From positions 1 through 5,516 of the forward strand of contig DCDF01000064.1 in NCBI GenBank assembly GCA_002316295.1: DNA of 5,516 bases, written 5' to 3'. This stretch comes from Syntrophaceae bacterium UBA1062. GTDB lineage: Bacteria > Desulfobacterota > Desulfomonilia > UBA1062. The position numbers were made by a program, and so were the translations under genes. The notes below the pieces were generated by a model that saw only the letters and a list, made by a program, of their open reading frames with translations, was not told the origin of the DNA and did not search any database. Within the stretch, counting starts at the first letter, position 1; each line of letters starts with the position of its first letter. Shown here piece after piece: positions 1-3,963 of the stretch.

Positions 1-21
1 TCACATGTCGAGACCTGACCC

Positions 22-57
22 CGATCCTGGCCCGATCCTGGATGACCTCGATCCTGG
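22..57. repeat. Three short direct copies of CGATCCTGG
   Basis: The nonamer CGATCCTGG occurs at 22-30, 33-41 and 49-57, so the starts are 11 and 16 bases apart. The copies lie in the sequence downstream of the aquaporin gene and outside any recognisable gene. The irregular spacing argues against a CRISPR or a classical tandem repeat. It may be a fragment of a longer repeat beyond the window edge, or simply low-complexity spacer DNA. Confidence 0.5.
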
Positions 58-83
58 ACTCCGGCTTTCCATTCTCTGAAGAT

Positions 84-100
84 TCCGGCCCTGTGCCGGA
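84..100 (-). terminator. Weak hairpin after aqpZ, possible terminator
   Basis: TCCGGC at 84-89 and GCCGGA at 95-100 form a perfect six-pair, GC-rich stem with a five-base loop, starting 9 bases past the aquaporin stop codon. On the minus strand it is not followed by a T-run, so it does not meet the usual intrinsic terminator rule. It could stabilise the 3' end or be chance. The position is the main argument for it. Confidence 0.25.
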
Positions 101-108
101 GCGGATAT

Positions 109-822
109 CTACTCGGCCTGGGCTACCGCCTCGACTTCCCGGTCGCTGCGGACAAAGCGGTAGAGCACTGCGCCGAGCGCTCCTCCGATGATCGGGGCGA
201 CCCAGAAGAGCCAAAGCTGCGCGAGCGCCCATCCGCCTGCATAGATCGCCACGCCGGTGCTGCGCGCGGGATTCACCGAGGTGTTGGTGACCGGGATGCT
301 GATCAGGTGGATGAGGGTGAGGCACAGCCCGATCGCGATCGGCGCGAAGCTCTGAGGGGCCAGCCTGCTGGTTGAGCCGATGATGACAAAGAGGAATATC
401 ATGGTCATGACGATCTCGGTCAGCATGGCCGCCCACAGGCCGTACCCGCCCGGTGAGTGCTCTCCGTAGCCATTCGAGGCAAAGCCCTGCGCCACGTCGA
501 AGCCCGCCGCGCCGCTGGCGATGAGATACAGGACGCCGCCCGCAACAATGCCTCCCAGCACCTGGGCCACGATGTAGGGCAGCAGGTCTTTTGCCGGGAA
601 GCGGCCGGCGACCCACAGGCCGACCGACACGGCCGGATTGAGGTGGGCGCCGGATATATGCCCGATGGCAAACGCCATGGTGAGCACGGTCAGGCCGAAG
701 GCCAGCGCGACGCCGAGAAAGCCGATGCCTGTATCCGGAAACGCGGCCGCCAGCACCGCGCTGCCGCATCCGCCGAGAACCAGCCAGAATGTCCCGATAA
801 ATTCCGCGCCATACTTTTTCAT
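109..822 (-). CDS. aqpZ: Aquaporin Z, water channel (MIP family)
   Basis: Inner-membrane water channel of 237 residues, close to the E. coli AqpZ length of 231. Both pore half-helix motifs are intact: NPA at residues 62-64 (within HLNPAVS) and NPAR at 184-187 (within NTSVNPARST). The four selectivity-filter residues of AqpZ (Phe43, His174, Thr183, Arg189) match Phe42, His172, Thr181 and Arg187 here, which is the narrow water-selective type rather than a glycerol facilitator. Long stretches such as GIGF-GVALAFGLTVLTMAFA and SNGYGEHSPGGY are nearly those of E. coli. Six hydrophobic membrane segments plus the two re-entrant loops are evident, and the family forms tetramers. The ATG start is fixed by AAAGGAG at 829-835, six bases upstream. 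The stop is TAG. The gene appears to be alone in its transcription unit, behind a promoter at 948-975. The short charged tail ends just after the last helix, as expected. Confidence 0.97.
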   Translation of the reverse strand: MKKYGAEFIGTFWLVLGGCGSAVLAAAFPDTGIGFLGVALAFGLTVLTMAFAIGHISGAHLNPAVSVGLWVAGRFPAKDLLPYIVAQVLGGIVAGGVLYLIASGAAGFDVAQGFASNGYGEHSPGGYGLWAAMLTEIVMTMIFLFVIIGSTSRLAPQSFAPIAIGLCLTLIHLISIPVTNTSVNPARSTGVAIYAGGWALAQLWLFWVAPIIGGALGAVLYRFVRSDREVEAVAQAE

Positions 823-920
823 ACCACGCTCCTTTGCATAGTTTTATGGTGCAAAATAGTGCGCATCAGCGCGGATGAGCGTCATGTGAAGCCGGCATCA
901 TTATGTGCTGGTATCGCACC

Positions 921-948
921 TTCTCAGGTGAAATATTCCTTCTGAGAA
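921..948. promoter_or_regulatory. Inverted repeat at aqpZ transcription start
   Basis: TTCTCAG at 921-927 and CTGAGAA at 942-948 are perfect seven-base inverted copies separated by 14 AT-rich bases. The outer arm touches the proposed -10 box of the aqpZ promoter, so the element spans roughly the transcription start and the first 20 transcribed bases. That is a typical operator position, and the same bases could also fold as a hairpin at the very 5' end of the mRNA. No specific regulator can be named. Confidence 0.4.
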
Positions 949-975
949 ATATATCCCAGATATCTCGCTTGTAAA
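948..975 (-). promoter_or_regulatory. Likely sigma70 promoter of aqpZ
   Basis: On the minus strand, TTTACA (plus 970-975, five of six consensus bases) is followed after 16 bases by TATATT (plus 948-953, five of six). The predicted start near 941 gives an untranslated leader of about 120 bases before the aquaporin ATG. The promoter lies between the purC terminator and aqpZ, exactly where a separate aqpZ promoter is needed. The prediction is by motif only. Confidence 0.5.
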
Positions 976-990
976 GGGCCGAATCGAAAA

Positions 991-1022
991 ATAAAAAACC
1001 CCGCTGCCTGCAGCGGGGTTTT
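991..1022 (-). terminator. Strong intrinsic terminator of purC
   Basis: CCCCGCTGC at 999-1007 pairs perfectly with GCAGCGGGG at 1010-1018, in practice leaving a four-base CCTG loop. A/T pairs extend the stem outward. On the minus strand the hairpin is followed by TTTTTTATTTTT. It lies 36 bases past the purC stop codon. The plus strand also carries TTTT after the stem, so the element could stop transcription from both sides, although no plus-strand gene is seen. Confidence 0.92.
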
Positions 1023-1057
1023 CCTGTCGAACGACGGGATCTTCGGAATCGGTTCTT

Positions 1058-1891
1058 TTACAGGAATATGTCGATGAAGTCGGAGGCCGGGACCTGGTTT
1101 CTGTTCTTGATCGTCCTCTTGCCGTCTATGGAGCCCGTGTGGGTGCACCGGCCGTACACCGTGCAGTCGCCGCTTGCGTCCGGGGAATATCCCCTGCATA
1201 CCCGCAGCACGTCCGGAGAAATCTCGTCGATGAGCACGATCTTGTCGCTGCCGTACTTCAGCCTGCCCAGTTCGAACTTTCCGTCGATGACGTGCAGACC
1301 TTTGGATGAAAACTCTTGGGACACGATGTCTGCGATGTTCTTCACGAGCTCGACGCTCTCCTCGATCTCGGCCCTGGTCATCGCGCCTGTCTCTTCCAGC
1401 GCCTCCAGAGTGATGAGGGTATCGCTGTCGCCCTTTGTCCATGCCTCGACCACCTTGTGCAGGTTCCTGCACGGCCTCACGAAGGGATACCTCCTCCAGA
1501 AGCTCCCGGTCGCATTGTTGCGCCAGGTGAACTCGAGGTTCAAAAGCGGCGCCGAACCGGGGAACTCAGGCGCCTCCGCCGGCATGGAGAGGGCTATGGC
1601 GGGCTCCACGATCATCTCGTTGTCCGTGACCGTGTCGATGTAATGCGAGGGTATGCCCTTGTCTTTGAGCAGCCGGAAAAAATATGTGGCAAACCTGCAG
1701 GCGATGGCGCCCTTGCCGGGGATTTCGCCCACGACCACATCGTATCCGGGATCGAAGACCGGTTTTCCGTTTTCCATGTAGCCGGTCGCCCTGTCGGTGA
1801 AGACAAACCGGTATTTGCCGGCATGAGGCCCTTCCGTGATGTTGTAGACATCTTTCGACTTTCCGCGGTACACCAGGTCTGTTTCCGCCAC
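1058..1891 (-). CDS. purC: SAICAR synthetase PurC, purine biosynthesis
   Basis: Phosphoribosylaminoimidazole-succinocarboxamide synthase, a cytosolic enzyme. It joins aspartate to CAIR using ATP in the IMP pathway. At 277 residues it is longer than E. coli PurC (237) and nearer the longer subgroup. Recognisable family blocks are the N-terminal Y-R-GKSKDVY at 8-16, TDRATG near 32-37, the GS..RRYPFV substrate loop at 129-138, KFELGR at 205-210 and LIDEISPD at 220-227, followed by R230. The start is GTG at 1889-1891, chosen because AGGAG (plus 1902-1906) lies 10 bases upstream and the family N-terminus begins at once. The stop is TAA. It has its own promoter (1935-1963) and terminator (991-1022), so it is probably monocistronic, and no other pur gene is in view. 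The last 45 residues depart from what I know of PurC and hold Cys232, Cys243 and Cys249. The assignment of the core is secure. Confidence 0.93.
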   Translation of the reverse strand: MAETDLVYRGKSKDVYNITEGPHAGKYRFVFTDRATGYMENGKPVFDPGYDVVVGEIPGKGAIACRFATYFFRLLKDKGIPSHYIDTVTDNEMIVEPAIALSMPAEAPEFPGSAPLLNLEFTWRNNATGSFWRRYPFVRPCRNLHKVVEAWTKGDSDTLITLEALEETGAMTRAEIEESVELVKNIADIVSQEFSSKGLHVIDGKFELGRLKYGSDKIVLIDEISPDVLRVCRGYSPDASGDCTVYGRCTHTGSIDGKRTIKNRNQVPASDFIDIFL

Positions 1892-1926
1892 GAGTGGTAT
1901 TCTCCTCTGTTGTATTTTTTTAAAAG

Positions 1927-1937
1927 AAGCAATGCTT
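1927..1937. promoter_or_regulatory. Small palindrome at the purC start site
   Basis: AAGCA at 1927-1931 and TGCTT at 1933-1937 are perfect inverted copies around a single A. The right arm overlaps the -10 box of the proposed purC promoter, and the left arm covers the expected transcription start. The position suits a repressor site, but the sequence does not resemble the enterobacterial PurR box. An 11-base element of this kind can easily arise by chance. Confidence 0.25.
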
Positions 1938-1963
1938 ATACGCTAAACAGCCACGCCAGGCAA
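1935..1963 (-). promoter_or_regulatory. Likely sigma70 promoter of purC
   Basis: On the minus strand, TTGCCT (plus 1958-1963) is separated by the ideal 17 bases from TATAAG (plus 1935-1940, five of six consensus bases). The predicted start near 1928 gives a leader of about 37 bases, AT-rich and containing the AGAGGAGA Shine-Dalgarno. The upstream flank (1964-2074) holds short imperfect inverted repeats, such as GAATG/CATTC at 1970-1982 and TCCATC/GATGGA at 1981-2004, but no terminator that would clearly separate it from the DUF2007 gene. Confidence 0.6.
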
Positions 1964-2074
1964 GCCCGAGAATGATGCATTCCATCCGGTTTCGTGCTGA
2001 TGGATCTCGATCCGCCCCTCCGAATTTCCCGGCATCTGAAGGTGAGGACGGCTCCGCGTTATCGATCCCGTGCC

Positions 2075-2395
2075 CTACCGGTCTCTGGTGCGGTCCGTGC
2101 CGCACTGCCAGCAGGTCGTGAACTGAGGGTCGTGCAGCTCGCCGCAGGTCTGACACTTCCACTGACCGCCCACGGCGCGCGACAGGCCTTCACCGCTCAG
2201 GTATCCGGACACGATCGACTCGGCCGCTTCGAGCCGGCCGTCATCCACGATCCATACCGAAGGATGCCCGTCCGCTGTGGCCTGCCCCTGCAGCAGCGTT
2301 TCGTTCCGGACGACGCACGGGATGCCCTCGGCCTCGAGAAGCGCTCTCACACAGTATGCATCCGCCAATGAGCAGGAAGTGAAGACCTTCTTCAT
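2075..2395 (-). CDS. DUF2007 protein with C-terminal zinc ribbon
   Basis: Small soluble protein of 106 residues. Residues 1-70 look like the DUF2007 'putative signal transducing protein' fold: an opening MKKVFTS strand, a helix with A-xxxLLEAEGIPC near 17-27, a strand with VRNE, and V-W-I-VDD near 47-52 followed by a helix ending in SGYL. Residues 79-99 hold a C-x2-C...C-x2-C knuckle (Cys81, Cys84, Cys95, Cys98), which should bind one zinc. The biochemical role of the family is unknown; binding of a nucleotide, peptide or nucleic acid would all be guesses. The start is ATG at 2393-2395, where the expected N-terminus begins; only a poor ribosome binding site (GGGATGAG) precedes it. The stop is TAG. 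It lies 79 bases after the DUF1456 gene, on the same strand, and may be co-transcribed with it. Confidence 0.8.
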   Translation of the reverse strand: MKKVFTSCSLADAYCVRALLEAEGIPCVVRNETLLQGQATADGHPSVWIVDDGRLEAAESIVSGYLSGEGLSRAVGGQWKCQTCGELHDPQFTTCWQCGTDRTRDR

Positions 2396-2411
2396 TCACT
2401 CATCCCAAGAC

Positions 2412-2426
2412 ATCATGGGGCATGAT
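2412..2426. repeat. Inverted repeat ATCATG-GGG-CATGAT
   Basis: ATCATG at 2412-2417 and CATGAT at 2421-2426 are perfect inverted copies around GGG, in the 79-base gap before the DUF2007 start. A second perfect palindrome, GCGCATGCGC, lies at 2443-2452. Neither is followed by a T-run, so a terminator is unlikely. They may be protein binding sites or mRNA hairpins in a short intergenic region; chance cannot be excluded. Confidence 0.35.
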
Positions 2427-2474
2427 ACGGATGAAAGTCGCAGCGCATGCGCCATGCACGTCATACCCATCTCC

Positions 2475-2729
2475 CTATTCTCTGCCGGCTCCACCCGGAC
2501 GCTCCCCGGATTCCCTCTTCCCCCGGTTGCGGACGATGAGGCCGTCGAGGAAGCGCCGCATGATCTGGTCCCCGCATTCCTTGTAATTCTTATGGTCCAC
2601 TTTCCTGAACAGGGCGGACAGCTCCGCCTTGGAGATCTCGAAATCGGCGAGCTTCAGGATCTCGATGATGTCGGTGTCCTTGAGGTTGAGCGCGATCCTG
2701 AGCTTCTTCAGTATGTCGTTGTTCTTCAT
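2475..2729 (-). CDS. Single-repeat DUF1456 (YehS-like) protein
   Basis: Protein of 84 residues with one DUF1456 unit covering about residues 1-70. E. coli YehS (about 156 residues) carries two such units, and this one resembles its second unit most: NN-LKKLRIA at the start and DHKN-ECGDQ at about residues 45-54, followed by a R-FL-GL helix. The unit is mostly helical. No biochemical function is established for the family. The C-terminal tail is charged and glycine-rich. The ATG at 2727-2729 is preceded by GGGAG at 2736-2740, six bases upstream, inside the end of the RNase D gene. Its first four bases, ATGA, include the RNase D stop, which indicates translational coupling. A longer reading upstream in the same frame has no family similarity and lies wholly inside RNase D, so I rejected it. 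The stop is TAG. Confidence 0.88.
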   Translation of the reverse strand: MKNNDILKKLRIALNLKDTDIIEILKLADFEISKAELSALFRKVDHKNYKECGDQIMRRFLDGLIVRNRGKRESGERPGGAGRE

Positions 2730-3658
2730 GGGGTTCTCCCGGGATTGCGCTGCGCCTGGGCCGCCCTTTCCCCACAGCAGGCACCCTCCTGGAGGCGCCG
2801 CACGATCTCGGTGAACCGGCCGAAGATCTCGTCGTGCACCGGGCGCGCGATCGCGGGGTTGATGCCCTGCCGCACGAAGGCCGGGTCCTGGATGCCGGCT
2901 TTGCACAGGTCGAGGAGCTTTGCATTGCTGAACACATAGTCGGGCGGCCTGTTGAGCTTTTTCGCGAACTCGTCCCGCACGAGAAAGAGCGTTTTGAACA
3001 GCTCCTGCCTGTGCTTGTCGAGTTGTCTGTATCCCTTGGCCTTCTCGTACTTCGCCGGCTTGCTCTTTTTGCCGCCCGCCCCATCCTGGAGCATGAGGTT
3101 CTGGAGGATGTAATCATCCAGCAGCCCGCGGGCTTTCAGCTTGTCGAACAGCGCGTCCTTGAGCCGGAACAGATGCCTCACGTCGCCCATGGCATAATCG
3201 ATGGCGGCCTCGCTGATCGGCCTTTTCATCCAGTTGTACTGCTGGAACTTCTTTTTGTTCAGGGGAGCGATGCCGAGCTCCTCGCAGAGAACGTGCGCCA
3301 GGCCCTGCTTCGGGTAGCCGAGCAGCGAAACCGCGGGCCTCAGGTCGAGCACGGACTGAAGCCTGATGCCGTACGCCGTCTCGAGCAGAGCCGCATCGCC
3401 CAGCGAATCGTACATGATCTTCAGCAGGTCGCGCTTTTCGAAAAACCTCCTGATGCCCCCGCTATTCTTCAGCCTCAGGGGATCGATGATGACCTCGTTC
3501 TCGAGATCGAAGATCTGGACGAGGCAGAGGTGCTCGCCATAGCAGTGCAAGTTGAACTCGGCCTCCACATCGACGGCAACGACCTTCCGGCCGCGCTCGT
3601 CCAGTGCATCGAGGTACCGGTAAATCTCCTGGTCGTTTTTCAGCTCGATGACATTCAT
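2726..3658 (-). CDS. rnd: RNase D-type 3'-5' exonuclease with HRDC domain
   Basis: Cytosolic exoribonuclease of the DEDD-y superfamily, 310 residues (E. coli RNase D has 375). RNase D trims 3' ends of tRNA precursors and other small RNAs. The catalytic metal ligands are all visible: Asp30 and Glu32 in VAVDVEAE (Exo I), Asp88 in SLGDAALL (Exo II), and Tyr155 with Asp159 in YAMGDVRHL (Exo III). The conserved YNWMKRPIS segment lies at 141-149. A basic linker (residues about 197-212) leads into one HRDC nucleic-acid-binding domain at about 213-290; E. coli RNase D has a second helical domain that seems to be absent here. The ATG at 3656-3658 starts right before the first strand. No strong Shine-Dalgarno is present; AGAAG (plus 3665-3669 region) is the best candidate and lies in an inverted repeat. 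The stop TGA overlaps the DUF1456 start. It could also act on other structured RNAs. Confidence 0.9.
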   Translation of the reverse strand: MNVIELKNDQEIYRYLDALDERGRKVVAVDVEAEFNLHCYGEHLCLVQIFDLENEVIIDPLRLKNSGGIRRFFEKRDLLKIMYDSLGDAALLETAYGIRLQSVLDLRPAVSLLGYPKQGLAHVLCEELGIAPLNKKKFQQYNWMKRPISEAAIDYAMGDVRHLFRLKDALFDKLKARGLLDDYILQNLMLQDGAGGKKSKPAKYEKAKGYRQLDKHRQELFKTLFLVRDEFAKKLNRPPDYVFSNAKLLDLCKAGIQDPAFVRQGINPAIARPVHDEIFGRFTEIVRRLQEGACCGERAAQAQRNPGRTP

Positions 3659-3661
3659 GGG

Positions 3662-3705
3662 ACGCTTCTATACCCTAATTGAGAAGGAATTCATACCAGA
3701 AGCGT
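3662..3705 (-). promoter_or_regulatory. Inverted repeat in the RNase D leader
   Basis: ACGCTTCT at 3662-3669 and AGAAGCGT at 3698-3705 are perfect eight-base inverted copies with a 28-base AT-rich spacer. Read on the minus strand, the second copy ends three bases before the RNase D ATG and contains its only Shine-Dalgarno-like bases, AGAAG. The spacer also holds TGGTATGAA (plus 3690-3698), which resembles an extended -10 box; if that is the promoter, transcription would begin near 3683 and only the inner arm would be transcribed. The element is then either an operator pair or, with an upstream start, a mRNA hairpin. Confidence 0.4.
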
Positions 3706-3726
3706 TTGTTGCATCCGTTTCAAGGC

Positions 3727-3746
3727 AAAAAAAGCGTTTCAACGCT
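3727..3746 (-). terminator. Possible terminator after the acyl-CoA synthetase
   Basis: On the minus strand AGCGTT and AACGCT (plus 3741-3746 and 3733-3738) form a short stem with at most a four-base loop, followed directly by a run of six further T. That is the form of an intrinsic terminator for the upstream synthetase gene, although the stem is short and it lies about 220 bases past the stop codon at 3964. It is the only T-run hairpin in the gap. Confidence 0.4.
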
Positions 3747-3823
3747 CGCGCTCTCGAACAGTCGAGCCTGCCGGCCGTCATCGCTGGGGTGATGCGGGGC
3801 GGAAAGATCGCCGGGAGCGGGCG

Positions 3824-3849
3824 CCTCGGGCCGATCGATGATCGGGAGG
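3824..3849. repeat. Bulged inverted repeat around CCGATC/GATCGG
   Basis: CCGATC at 3831-3836 and GATCGG at 3840-3845 are inverted copies around GAT. CCTC (3824-3827) and GAGG (3846-3849) extend the stem across a three-base GGG bulge. An alternative pairing of GGGCC (3828-3832) with GGCCC (3848-3852) is also possible. No T-run follows on either strand. It lies in the synthetase-RNase D gap and may fold in the 3' untranslated part of the synthetase mRNA. Confidence 0.3.
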
Positions 3850-3963
3850 CCCGGGAAGCGATGTATGAACATACGCCCCCACGGTACCTCACGATACACA
3901 CCATACAGATCTCTCGCCGCGGCGCGAGTCAGCAGCCCCGGCGCATGAAGCGGGGACCCTGCC

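Larger units (their letters stand above)
3659..3963. other. 305-base intergenic region rich in short repeats
   Basis: This gap separates the acyl-CoA synthetase stop from the RNase D start. I see no gene in it: open frames on both strands give arginine/serine-rich or antisense products without family resemblance. It does hold an inverted repeat next to the RNase D start (3662-3705), a terminator-like hairpin (3727-3746), direct copies of CGTTTCAA at 3716-3723 and 3735-3742, a bulged inverted repeat (3824-3849), a GTATG/CATAC repeat (3863-3874) and a GC-rich CTCGC/GCGAG hairpin (3913-3928). It probably carries the end of the synthetase transcript and the promoter of the RNase D unit. Confidence 0.6.

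Noticed and set aside
22..57. Direct repeats as a CRISPR edge
   Set aside because: The units are nine bases with spacers of 2 and 7 bases, far below CRISPR dimensions.
845..865. Repeated GTGC (GGTGCAAAATAGTGC) as a possible NtrC site in the aqpZ leader
   Set aside because: NtrC sites are inverted GCAC-N7-GTGC; here the two units are direct copies.
924..1472. 182-codon minus-strand frame overlapping purC
   Set aside because: An alternative frame of purC, very rich in Arg, Gly and His, which also runs through the purC terminator and into the aqpZ promoter.
1316..1975. 219-codon open frame on the plus strand
   Set aside because: It is antisense to PurC and runs through its promoter; no domain is visible.
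2834..3682. 282-codon open frame on the plus strand
   Set aside because: It is antisense to RNase D almost over its whole length; the minus-strand protein has intact catalytic motifs, while this product resembles no family I know.
3668..3904. Possible 78-residue gene in the gap upstream of RNase D
   Set aside because: The product is rich in Arg, Ser and Ala with no recognisable fold, lacks a convincing ribosome binding site, and would read through the terminator-like hairpin at 3727-3746.
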